A stretch of DNA of 64,000 nucleotides, from NCBI GenBank assembly GCA_017409825.1, contig JAFQRZ010000036.1, positions 62,001 through 126,000 on the forward strand, in the 5' to 3' direction. Under the pieces are notes generated by a model. It did no database searches and was not told the DNA's origin. It saw only the letters and a list, made by a program, of their open reading frames with translations. Within the stretch, counting starts at the first letter, position 1; each line of letters opens with the position of its first letter. The DNA is from Agathobacter sp. (GTDB lineage: Bacteria > Bacillota > Clostridia > Lachnospirales > Lachnospiraceae). Shown here one piece after another: positions 8,004 to 15,715 of the stretch. The translations under genes and the position numbers were made by a program.

Positions 8004-9482
8004 ATGGATATATATAAGGACATTGCAAGTAGGACAGGGGGAGAGATTTACATAGGGGTAGTGGGTCCAGTACGGACGGGGAAGTCGACATTTATTAAGC
8101 GGTTTATGGACTTGTTTGTATTGCCGTATATGGAAGATGGACCTTTGAAAGAACGTACCATTGACGAATTACCACAGTCTTCTCAGGGCAAAACGATTAT
8201 GACGACGGAGCCCAAGTTTATTCCACAGAACGGAGTCGATATCCGCTTGGACGACAGTACGGATGTAAAGGTACGACTGGTGGATTGTGTCGGCTTTGTG
8301 GTAGAGGGAGCCAATGGTCACATGGAAGGCGAAATGCAGCGTATGGTGCGTACGCCTTGGTTTGAAGAGGAGATTCCATTTGAGGATGCTGCCAAGATAG
8401 GGACACTTAAGGTAATCCAGGAGCATGCGACGATTGGAGTGGTAGTGACCACAGACGGAAGTTTCGGAGAAATCGATAGAAATAATTACATAGAGGCAGA
8501 GGAACGTACCATTGCAGAGATGGAAGAAACCGGAAAGCCGTATATCATATTGTTAAATAGTGAACGCCCATACAGCGGAGAAACGGAAGAATTACGTGCA
8601 TCTTTGGAAGAGAAATATGGGCGGCCAGTCATTGCAGTAAACTGTAAACAGATGCAAAAGAGTGATATCATCCGGATTTTGGAATGTGTGCTTTTGGAAT
8701 TCCCGGTTACTACAGTGGAATTTTATATTCCGAAATGGACAGAGATGCTGGAGCATGAGCACCCAGTGAAGAAGGAACTGATTCAATATGGAATGGAATG
8801 GTTGGAACGCGTAACCAAAATGCGAGACTTGTATGATGAGGATGGAGAAGTGATTTCTTGTCGGGAGGTAGAGACGGAAGTTTGTAATCCATATATTCGT
8901 AAAATTCGTACTGCGGATGGAACGGTGGAACTGCGTTTGGATGTGGATGACACATACTATTATCAGTATCTAAGCGGCATTGCAGGTACTCCGATTACCA
9001 GTGAATATCAATTAATCCACATGATTCGTAGTTTGTCAGATAAGAAGCAGGAGTATGAAAAAGTAGAAGATGCCATGAGTAGTGTAAATTCCCGTGGCTA
9101 TGGTGTCGTTGCTCCAAGCTTGGATGATATTACGATGGAAGAACCAGAGCTTATCAATCATGCTGGAAAATTCGGTGTGAAAATCCGAGCAAATTCCCCA
9201 TCGATTCACATGATTCGTGCGAATATCGAAACGGAAATCGCTCCGATTGTAGGCAATAAGGAACAGGCGGAAGATTTAATTACCTACATTAAGGATGGAG
9301 AATATTCCGCAGATGGTGTATGGAGCACCAATATCTTCGGAAAATCCCTTGGTGAGATGATGGAGGATGGCATTCGCGACAAATTAAATAAGATGGATGA
9401 TGAATGCCAGACACAGTTGCAGAATACGATGCAGAAGATTGTAAATGATAATAATGGTGGGCTGGTTTGCATCATTATTTAG
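8004..9482 (+). CDS. spoIVA: Stage IV sporulation protein A, spore coat morphogenetic ATPase
   Basis: The 492-residue protein matches SpoIVA through its whole length. The N-terminal TRAFAC-type NTPase has Walker A GPVRTGKST (residues 21-29) within RTGGEIYIGVVG, and a Walker B-type LVDCVGF (about 85-91). SpoIVA polymerises on the outer forespore membrane using ATP hydrolysis and anchors the coat. The C-terminus ends in GGLVCIII, typical of the family's membrane-contacting tail. I start at 8004, after GGAGG; nine upstream codons also in frame lack a ribosome site. The gene is bracketed by hairpin copies 3 and 4 and seems monocistronic under a sigma-E promoter. Its presence indicates a spore former. 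Confidence 0.96.
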   Translation: MDIYKDIASRTGGEIYIGVVGPVRTGKSTFIKRFMDLFVLPYMEDGPLKERTIDELPQSSQGKTIMTTEPKFIPQNGVDIRLDDSTDVKVRLVDCVGFVVEGANGHMEGEMQRMVRTPWFEEEIPFEDAAKIGTLKVIQEHATIGVVVTTDGSFGEIDRNNYIEAEERTIAEMEETGKPYIILLNSERPYSGETEELRASLEEKYGRPVIAVNCKQMQKSDIIRILECVLLEFPVTTVEFYIPKWTEMLEHEHPVKKELIQYGMEWLERVTKMRDLYDEDGEVISCREVETEVCNPYIRKIRTADGTVELRLDVDDTYYYQYLSGIAGTPITSEYQLIHMIRSLSDKKQEYEKVEDAMSSVNSRGYGVVAPSLDDITMEEPELINHAGKFGVKIRANSPSIHMIRANIETEIAPIVGNKEQAEDLITYIKDGEYSADGVWSTNIFGKSLGEMMEDGIRDKLNKMDDECQTQLQNTMQKIVNDNNGGLVCIII

Positions 9483-9498
9483 GTTTTCTAAATACTAC

Positions 9499-9571
9499 GA
9501 ATTCCCCTATCTATATTCATTTATCGCTGTACTGGCGTAAGGCTTCTAAATGAATATAGATAGGGGAATTC
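9499..9571 (-). repeat. Conserved-loop hairpin copy 4
   Basis: A perfect 25-bp stem (9499-9523 with 9547-9571) encloses a 23-nt loop. On the minus strand the loop reads GAAGCCT, TAC, GCCA, GTA, CAGCGA, with a fully paired inner helix. Stem bases differ from copy 3 although both flanks are the same. It lies 16 bp after the spoIVA stop. Confidence 0.85.
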
Positions 9572-9635
9572 TTACTTTTTGGAAGGCGTAAATCAATGAT
9601 GCAACCAGCCTATTAGTATTTAAAATAAGTGTATC

Positions 9636-9697
9636 TTGACAGAATGGTTTATCGATGATAAACTCGGGTTAAGAAAGAGGTTTATAGAGAGTAAACC
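9636..9697 (+). promoter_or_regulatory. Promoter and putative BlaI operators of the blaI-blaR1 pair
   Basis: TTGACA at 9636-9641 is a good -35 box. Two dyads follow: GTTTATC, 3 bp, GATAAAC (9647-9663) and GGTTTA, 7 bp, TAAACC (9679-9697). They share the GTTTA/TAAAC half-site. They lie within and after the promoter, where a BlaI-type repressor would block transcription of its own operon. The -10 box is not clear. Confidence 0.5.
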
Positions 9698-9724
9698 TAA
9701 GGCTATATTGCGGAGGTACAAAAG

Positions 9725-10096
9725 ATGGGAGAAAAAAATGAAGTTCGATTAGCGATGGTAGAATCGAATTTTGCAGATATTATATGGGAGAATGAGCCAG
9801 TAGGTTCGGGAGAGTTGGTGAAGCTTTGCGAAGAGAAGCTGAATTGGAAGAAGTCGACAACGTATACCGTACTTCGTAAATTATGTGAAAGAGGTATTTT
9901 TCGAAATGTGGATGGAATCGTTACATCAATTCTTTCCAAAGAAGAAGTACAGATAGCACAAAGCGAGCAGTTCCTTTCGGAAAACTTTGGTGGTTCGCTG
10001 CCTGCCTTTATTGCAGCTTTTACCAGTAAGAATAAATTGTCAAAAGAAGAGGTTTTGGAAATTTCGAAACTGATTGATACGATTGGGGAGGAATAG
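9725..10096 (+). CDS. BlaI/MecI-family transcriptional repressor
   Basis: The 123-residue protein has the winged-helix fold of penicillinase repressors: FADIIWENEPVGSGELVKLCEEKLNWKKSTTYTVLRKLCERGIF (about residues 13-58) is the DNA-binding domain, and the rest forms the dimerisation helices. In the known systems a BlaR1 protease senses beta-lactam or another envelope signal and causes cleavage of BlaI. The gene directly downstream, two bases away, encodes such an M56 protein. GGAGG lies before the ATG. The operator candidates are the two dyads just upstream. Confidence 0.9.
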   Translation: MGEKNEVRLAMVESNFADIIWENEPVGSGELVKLCEEKLNWKKSTTYTVLRKLCERGIFRNVDGIVTSILSKEEVQIAQSEQFLSENFGGSLPAFIAAFTSKNKLSKEEVLEISKLIDTIGEE

Positions 10097-10098
10097 GT

Positions 10099-12606
10099 AT
10101 GGAAGCACTTTTTTTACAGATCTTGAGCATGAGTGTATCAGCGAGCTGGCTGATTGTAGCAGTTATCTTAATTCGCTTTTTGCTAAAGAAAGCACCAAAG
10201 GGATTTCGATATGTGTTATGGGCATTGGTAGGTATTCGCCTGTTGTGTCCAGTGTTTATCGAAAGTGATTTTAGTCTGGTCCCAAGCCAGGATATCATTG
10301 CTGATGCAGGGGAAGCGATAAAACCGATCCTTCCAATACAACCTATTGTTCCAGAAGGCAACGATGCCGTGACAAATGATACAGTTCCAAACGATAACGG
10401 ACAGAACAATATCGTACAGAATCAGCAGTCACAGAATACTACAGGCTCCAATGATACGACACAAAATAATACGACGCAGAACAATGCGTCAAACAATACC
10501 ACAATGGAATCACCGGCTACATTTACACTAGAAACTGTAATGCCATGGATTTGGTTAGGTGGAATACTTGTATTGATTGTGTATGCAATTGTTTCTTATG
10601 TGCAATTGAGAAATACATTAAAGACTGCTATCCAAAGAGAGGACAACCTTTGGATTTGTGATGGTATCCAGTCGCCATTTATTTTAGGACTGATTCGTCC
10701 GCAGATTTATTTGCCATCCTATATTGCGGATGAACATATTCCATACATTGTTGCACATGAAAAAGAGCATATTCGATGCAAAGACAACTGGTGGAAACCA
10801 CTTGGGTTTGTTTTATTGACAGTTCATTGGTTTAATCCACTTGTTTGGGTAGCATACATTCTCATGTGTAAGGATATTGAATTGGCATGTGATGAGCGAG
10901 TGATTCGTACGATGGGGGTAGAAGATAAGAAAAACTATTCCAAGAGTCTGCTTCTTTGCAGCAATCCAAGACATTTCATTTCAGCTTGTCCGGTTGCATT
11001 TGGCGAAGTCGGTGTGAAAGAAAGAATCAAAAAAATTGTGGATTATAGAAAACCATCGGTGTGGATTATTGGAATTGGTATTGTGGTTTGTATTATTGTG
11101 GCAATAGGTTTTATGACGAATCCGAAGGAAGAAATTACGGGTGTTTCGAAAATCACACTTCGAGGTGGTAATCATTATGAGGTGGATGTTGAAATTACCG
11201 ATGAGGAAACAATCACCTATATCACTGATATGGTGAATAACATGACTTTTATCCCAACCGGACTGACTGCGGGAACTGGTGGTTGGAGCTATTGGCTGCA
11301 ATGGCATGATGCAGATGGAAACGAGATAGAGTCCTTCCTGATTTTGGGCGATAACAAAATCAGCAAAGATCCTTTCTTCTATAGAAGCATAAATAGAGCA
11401 TTTGATACGGATTTCTTTGATGAATTAATTGAAAATGAATATAAAATGTTAGAGCAGATTGAGCCAGAATCTGAAATGGATGAACTTTCAAAAGATAAAT
11501 TGGAGTGGTTTGCAACAAAGTTCTTCAATAATGAGGAAAAAAGAATCACGAATATGTTCTTAACCAGCGAATATCGCAATGCAGAGGATATCAGTTTAGA
11601 AAATTTGTTCTATCATGGGGCAAATGGATATGGAAATACTCCAGTTTCCGAAGAAGAAAAGCAGATGTTAGCACAGATTGATTCTTATACTCAGGAGCAT
11701 GTATATAGTTTAGATATTTCCAAAGTTACTAGACAAGAGATGGAAACGGTGTTGCAAAGATATATGGACATGAGTTTCTGGGAAACAAATCAAATCGATT
11801 TGAGAAATCTGTATTATTTGCCAGAGTACGAAGCATATTACAAAATTGCAGGTGATGCAATGGGCTCGAAATATGTGTTTGAAAAAGGATGGGTAGATGA
11901 GGCTGGAAGTATAATTCTTGAATATTATGATGAATTAAACGGAGATAACACGCAATTGTATCGTGTCACATTGAAAGAAGTTAACGGAAATTATCGTTTT
12001 GTATCCAATGTTTCAATGGCAGAAGATTCCAACACAGATTCCACAAAGGAATGGCCAGAACACTTACTTACACAGGAAAATCTCAAGTGGTTTGAAACAG
12101 AGTTTTTCAATTTGGAAGACAATCGTATTACTAATCAGTTTTTGACTAGTGAATATCAGGTTCCAGAAGATATTGATTTATATGAGTTGTTTTATATTGG
12201 AAACGGTGTAGTTGGTATTGACAATAATGCTTCTCAAGAAGAGAGGAGACTGTTATTAGAACGGTATATTGAGAAAATACATAATGATGTAACAAGAGTT
12301 TCAAGTGATGAAATGAATCAGATTTTACAGAAGTATATGGGATTATCTATAGAACAGACAACAAAGCTTGGAATAGATTATATGTATTATCTAACAGAGT
12401 ATGATGCTTATTATATACATCATGGTGATACCAATTATGAGCGATATGAATTTGAAAAAGGATTCTTTAATGGAGACGGAACGATTACATTATTGTATAA
12501 GAGTTTTAGTGATTATATAAATGTGCCAAAATATATTGTGACATTAAAGCCAGTAGGGGATAGTTATCAGTTTATCTCAAATATGAAGATTGGTAATGAT
12601 AATTAA
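10099..12606 (+). CDS. BlaR1-type M56 membrane metallopeptidase with duplicated C-terminal domain
   Basis: The 835-residue protein starts with membrane helices (about residues 5-25 and 32-52), then an Asn/Gln/Thr-rich linker (about 95-135) and another helix. The zinc site HEKEH (about 220-224) with a downstream ELACDERV is diagnostic of M56 sensors that trigger BlaI inactivation. A further helix follows (about 315-335). In place of a penicillin-binding domain, the outer part has a small beta domain and then two tandem copies of a module of about 150 residues: LEWFATKFFNNEEKRITNMFLTSEY (about 475) and LKWFETEFFNLEDNRITNQFLTSEY (about 663). The ligand is therefore probably not a beta-lactam. 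The ATG follows GGGAGGAATAGGT. Confidence 0.88.
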   Translation: MEALFLQILSMSVSASWLIVAVILIRFLLKKAPKGFRYVLWALVGIRLLCPVFIESDFSLVPSQDIIADAGEAIKPILPIQPIVPEGNDAVTNDTVPNDNGQNNIVQNQQSQNTTGSNDTTQNNTTQNNASNNTTMESPATFTLETVMPWIWLGGILVLIVYAIVSYVQLRNTLKTAIQREDNLWICDGIQSPFILGLIRPQIYLPSYIADEHIPYIVAHEKEHIRCKDNWWKPLGFVLLTVHWFNPLVWVAYILMCKDIELACDERVIRTMGVEDKKNYSKSLLLCSNPRHFISACPVAFGEVGVKERIKKIVDYRKPSVWIIGIGIVVCIIVAIGFMTNPKEEITGVSKITLRGGNHYEVDVEITDEETITYITDMVNNMTFIPTGLTAGTGGWSYWLQWHDADGNEIESFLILGDNKISKDPFFYRSINRAFDTDFFDELIENEYKMLEQIEPESEMDELSKDKLEWFATKFFNNEEKRITNMFLTSEYRNAEDISLENLFYHGANGYGNTPVSEEEKQMLAQIDSYTQEHVYSLDISKVTRQEMETVLQRYMDMSFWETNQIDLRNLYYLPEYEAYYKIAGDAMGSKYVFEKGWVDEAGSIILEYYDELNGDNTQLYRVTLKEVNGNYRFVSNVSMAEDSNTDSTKEWPEHLLTQENLKWFETEFFNLEDNRITNQFLTSEYQVPEDIDLYELFYIGNGVVGIDNNASQEERRLLLERYIEKIHNDVTRVSSDEMNQILQKYMGLSIEQTTKLGIDYMYYLTEYDAYYIHHGDTNYERYEFEKGFFNGDGTITLLYKSFSDYINVPKYIVTLKPVGDSYQFISNMKIGNDN

Positions 12607-12618
12607 CATAAATGACGA

Positions 12619-12653
12619 AAAAGCTCAGGTCCATAGGTTGGACTTGAGCTTTT
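12619..12653. terminator. Convergent terminator after blaR1
   Basis: A 14-bp stem (AAAAGCTCAGGTCC at 12619 with GGACTTGAGCTTTT ending at 12653, one G-T pair) and a 7-nt loop lie between converging genes. Confidence 0.8.
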
Positions 12654-12666
12654 AGTATGTGTTTTA

Positions 12667-13119
12667 TTAATATCCAAGATATTTCAAAAATCCCTCGCAC
12701 CCCTTCACAATTTCCTTATAGGTCACATCAAAGCCACCACTATACCATGGGTCATCGATATCTCCAGGGGTATCGGTATAGTCAAGAAGAAGAGATACTT
12801 GATTAGTCAGTTCCTCTCCGAATTCGCGACGGATATTGCGAAGGTTGTATTGTTCCATCGCAATCAGGTAGTCATACTCATCGAAATCCGCTTTTACTAG
12901 CTTGCGGGCAGCATGGCCTTTGCAACTGATGTCGTGACGCGCCAGCTCCTGACGGGCTGGTGGATAAACGGGATTTCCGATTTCTTCATAGCTGGTCGCA
13001 CAGGAGTCAACGATGAAATCATCTTCGATTCCTCTTTTTTCTATCATATCTTTAAAAATGTATTTTGCCATAGGAGAGCGACAGATGTTTCCATGGCAGA
13101 TGAAATTTACTTTAATCAT
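12667..13119 (-). CDS. Low-molecular-weight protein-tyrosine phosphatase
   Basis: The 150-residue protein has the LMW-PTP active-site loop CHGNICRS (residues 9-16, the C-X5-R motif) at the N-terminus and the general-acid Asp in DIDDPWYSG near the C-terminus, as required for the family. It dephosphorylates tyrosines, or in some bacteria arginines or low-molecular substrates, in the cytoplasm. Length is normal. It is a single gene converging on blaR1. Confidence 0.92.
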   Translation of the reverse strand: MIKVNFICHGNICRSPMAKYIFKDMIEKRGIEDDFIVDSCATSYEEIGNPVYPPARQELARHDISCKGHAARKLVKADFDEYDYLIAMEQYNLRNIRREFGEELTNQVSLLLDYTDTPGDIDDPWYSGGFDVTYKEIVKGCEGFLKYLGY

Positions 13120-13253
13120 ATTAGCCTCCAGAGAAAAAGTCTTTATAATATTTTAACATATTAATCCTGTGTAAGCACTAGAAAATCCACGTATACTTTG
13201 ATAAAATGTAACTATTCAGAGCCAAGACAAATAAAAAGGTAATGGAGCGAATT

Positions 13254-14039
13254 ATGAGCAAGATAAAAGTATCTGATTTCAAAGGCAAATTTATCAATAT
13301 GCATACCCATACGACTCGTTGTCAGCATGCGAAGGGGGCAGACCGCGAATATGTAGAAAGTGCGATAGAGGCAGGCTTGGATGTGCTTGGTTTTTCGGAC
13401 CATGCACCATATTTGTTTCGTGAAGGCTACATTTCGCCGATTCGTATGCGAATGGATGAACTCGAAGGTTATGTGGATTCTGTATTGTCCTTGAAGAAGG
13501 AATACGAAAAGGATATTGCGATTTACTGTGGTTTGGAAATGGAGTATTTTCCGGCATTTTTTGATAAAACGATGGCAGAAATCGATAAGTATCCAGTGGA
13601 CTATTTGATTTTGGGGCAGCATTTTTATGATGAGGAAGAAGGCTGGCATAGTCCGAAACGTGCTTGGGCGGATGAAGAACATTTGGCGACGTATGTGGAG
13701 CGTATTATGGGTGGTATTCAAACGGATCGATTTTTTTATGTGGCACATCCGGATATTATGTGTTTTACCGGAGCGCCAGAAATTTATCGCAAGCACATGC
13801 TACCGCTGATTCAGGAAATGAAACATCGCGATATGCCAATCGAAATCAATATGAATGGCTTCCGCGACAATCTGCATTATCCAACTCCGGCATTTATCGA
13901 CTTGGGTGTGGAATGTGGATGTGACTTCATCATTGGGATGGATGCCCATCATCCGAAACTTCTTAGGGATTGGGAGAATTATGAATTGTGCAAGAAGCTG
14001 GTGACGGAGCGAGGTGGAAATCTCATTTGTGCGAAGTAG
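13254..14039 (+). CDS. PHP-family phosphatase, histidinol-phosphatase-like
   Basis: The 261-residue protein has the PHP metal-binding motifs: HTHTTRCQHA near residue 20, SDHAPY near 53, a conserved GLEMEY Glu, LGQHFY, HPD and, near the C-terminus, GMDAHHP. These are the motifs of HisK-type histidinol-phosphatases, but no his genes are nearby, so the substrate may be another phosphoester. I start at 13254 because GGAG lies eight bases upstream; an in-frame ATG four codons earlier is possible. It overlaps nothing and is followed 41 bp later by a Nudix gene. Confidence 0.85.
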   Translation: MSKIKVSDFKGKFINMHTHTTRCQHAKGADREYVESAIEAGLDVLGFSDHAPYLFREGYISPIRMRMDELEGYVDSVLSLKKEYEKDIAIYCGLEMEYFPAFFDKTMAEIDKYPVDYLILGQHFYDEEEGWHSPKRAWADEEHLATYVERIMGGIQTDRFFYVAHPDIMCFTGAPEIYRKHMLPLIQEMKHRDMPIEINMNGFRDNLHYPTPAFIDLGVECGCDFIIGMDAHHPKLLRDWENYELCKKLVTERGGNLICAK

Positions 14040-14080
14040 CAGATAAGATTTTGAGAAATTTGAAGGAATGTGAATATACT

Positions 14081-14554
14081 ATGAAATTAACAACACTTTG
14101 CTATATAGAAAAAGACGAGAAATACCTCATGCTTCATCGTGTCAAAAAAGAAAACGACTGCAACAAGGATAAGTGGATTGGTGTTGGTGGCAAGTTCGAA
14201 GAGGGCGAGAGTCCAGAAGAATGCCTTCTTCGTGAAGTAAAAGAAGAGACCGGACTGACACTTACGAGCTATCGGTTTCGTGGTATCGTGACCTTTGTGT
14301 CCGATGAATGGGAAGGCGAATATATGCACCTTTTTACTGCGGATGCTTACGAAGGTGAGCTGCCAGAGCAAAAGATGCGGGATTGCAGTGAAGGGGAGCT
14401 GGTATGGGTTCCAAAGAGCGAAATTGAGCAGCTACAGCTTTGGGAAGGAGACAAAGTATTCCTTCGTTTGCTAAATGAGAGAGACGAGTTCTTTTCCTTG
14501 AAGCTTCGATATGAAGGAGAGACTTTGGTAGAGTCGGTTTTGTACGAGGATTGA
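14081..14554 (+). CDS. Nudix hydrolase, MutT / 8-oxo-dGTP diphosphatase type
   Basis: The 157-residue protein has a complete Nudix box, G-KFEEGESPEECLLREVKEETG-L (about residues 38-60), preceded by the KDKWIGVGG segment common in MutT/YtkD-like enzymes. It is predicted to hydrolyse oxidised nucleotides such as 8-oxo-dGTP, though the substrate cannot be fixed by sequence. I start at 14081 after AAGGA; the longer upstream frame runs into the preceding gene. Confidence 0.85.
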   Translation: MKLTTLCYIEKDEKYLMLHRVKKENDCNKDKWIGVGGKFEEGESPEECLLREVKEETGLTLTSYRFRGIVTFVSDEWEGEYMHLFTADAYEGELPEQKMRDCSEGELVWVPKSEIEQLQLWEGDKVFLRLLNERDEFFSLKLRYEGETLVESVLYED

Positions 14555-14615
14555 TGATTACGTGTATGGACGCATATAAAATTATTATGAGATAGATTTG
14601 TGAGGGCTACAGAAG

Positions 14616-15371
14616 ATGCAGATTATATTTTTACATCACAGTTGCTTCCTGGTGGAAGTAGATGACAAGGTGCTGATTTTTGACTATTTCGAGGGTGATA
14701 AGGTAAATGGTTTTACCTTTACTGGGAAGATTCCAGAATACGAACCAGATACCAAGATATATATGTTTGCCAGTCATAGTCATAAGGATCATTATGATAT
14801 GGACATCCTCCGTCTGGCGGACAAATACCCAAATATCAAGTATATTCTTTCGAAGGATATCAAGATTAGTCCGAACTTTTTGAAAAAGCATGGGATTGAT
14901 CCAAAGGTACGTGAAAAAGTAACCTTTGTAACTGCAGATAAAAAATACAAAGTAGATGATTTGAATATCAAAACCCTTCGTTCGACGGATGCGGGTGTGG
15001 CTTTTTATGTAGAAACGAATGGTGCAACGTTCTATCATGCAGGCGATTTGAACAATTGGATTTGGGATGGTGCAGGTGATCTTACCAATGGGGTGCAGGA
15101 ACGTAATTACAAGTTCCAAATTCGCCAGCTTGCTGGATTACCAATCAATGTGGCATTTGTGCCGATGGACCCACGCCAGGGCAAGTATATGTATAGTGGG
15201 TTTGATTTCTTCATGAAAGAGACCGAGGCAGAGGTGGTATTTCCAATGCATATGTGGCAGGATTATGCACCAATCGTAGGATACAAAGGAAAAATCTCGA
15301 ATATCGGTATGGCAGACCGTGTCATGGATATCGAAAGAGAGAATCAGGTGTTCCTAATTGCGGAAAAATAA
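14616..15371 (+). CDS. Metallo-beta-lactamase-fold hydrolase
   Basis: The 251-residue protein has the MBL zinc motif SHSHKDHYD (about residues 53-61), a short first strand HHSCFLVEVDD typical of the UlaG/YtkL-like branch, and further metal-site His/Asp residues in FYHAGDLN and VVFPMHMWQDY. It probably acts on a phosphorylated or lactone substrate in the cytoplasm; the exact reaction is unknown. It follows the Nudix gene by 61 bp. Confidence 0.82.
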   Translation: MQIIFLHHSCFLVEVDDKVLIFDYFEGDKVNGFTFTGKIPEYEPDTKIYMFASHSHKDHYDMDILRLADKYPNIKYILSKDIKISPNFLKKHGIDPKVREKVTFVTADKKYKVDDLNIKTLRSTDAGVAFYVETNGATFYHAGDLNNWIWDGAGDLTNGVQERNYKFQIRQLAGLPINVAFVPMDPRQGKYMYSGFDFFMKETEAEVVFPMHMWQDYAPIVGYKGKISNIGMADRVMDIERENQVFLIAEK

Positions 15372-15401
15372 AGATTTTCCACAAGATGTAGGGGAAAAAC
15401 G

Positions 15402-15430
15402 TTGAAATTTGAAATAGAATCGTATATAAT
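15402..15430 (+). promoter_or_regulatory. Sigma-A promoter of the small membrane peptide gene
   Basis: TTGAAA (15402-15407), 17 bp, TATAAT (15425-15430), placed 29 bp before the start of the 46-codon gene. Confidence 0.7.
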
Positions 15431-15458
15431 ATCTAGATAAGAGTGGAGGTAAAATAGC

Positions 15459-15599
15459 ATGGAATTTATTATGTGTATTTTAGATTATCTTGTAAAAGCA
15501 TTATTTTATGTAGCAATTGGTGGACTTGGTGTGTTCATTGGTATTCGAATGCGCAAATCTTCCGATGCTAAGAAAGCAGCCGCCGCGACAGAAGAATAG
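15459..15599 (+). CDS. 46-residue single-pass membrane peptide
   Basis: The ATG at 15459 follows GGAGG at a good distance and the near-consensus promoter at 15402-15430, so this short frame is likely real. The product has one hydrophobic helix (about residues 8-28, LVKALFYVAIGGLGVFIGI) then a basic patch RMRKSS and a tail rich in Ala and Glu. This resembles small Lachnospiraceae membrane peptides without assigned function. It lies alone between the MBL gene and alaS. Confidence 0.7.
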   Translation: MEFIMCILDYLVKALFYVAIGGLGVFIGIRMRKSSDAKKAAAATEE

Positions 15600-15652
15600 A
15601 AGTCATAACATATCGTGAATGAAAATTGCAGGATAGTTATGCGTAAAAATAG

Positions 15653-15673
15653 AGCCATGTCATTGACATGGCT
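15653..15673 (+). promoter_or_regulatory. Perfect short hairpin in the alaS leader
   Basis: AGCCATGTCA and its exact complement are separated by one base. No T-tract follows, so it is not a normal terminator. It ends about 43 bp before the alaS start. It may be a protein-binding dyad or a transcript structure. I see no T-box features. Confidence 0.35.
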
Positions 15674-15715
15674 ACAACTATGTTTATAACACATTACAAA
15701 ATGGAGGAAATAGAA

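Noticed and set aside
105..9571. Hairpins 1-4 as integron attC sites, CRISPR repeats or hammerhead ribozymes
   Set aside because: No RYYYAAC core or integrase, no regular spacing of repeats and spacers, and none of the CUGANGA/GAAA hammerhead core.
13212..13796. A 194-codon minus-strand frame over the PHP phosphatase gene
   Set aside because: The plus strand has intact PHP metal motifs; the reverse frame has His/Arg/Phe-rich shadow composition.
15600..15715. A T-box riboswitch before alaS
   Set aside because: The leader is only about 115 bp, with no conserved T-box sequence and no terminator/antiterminator pair.
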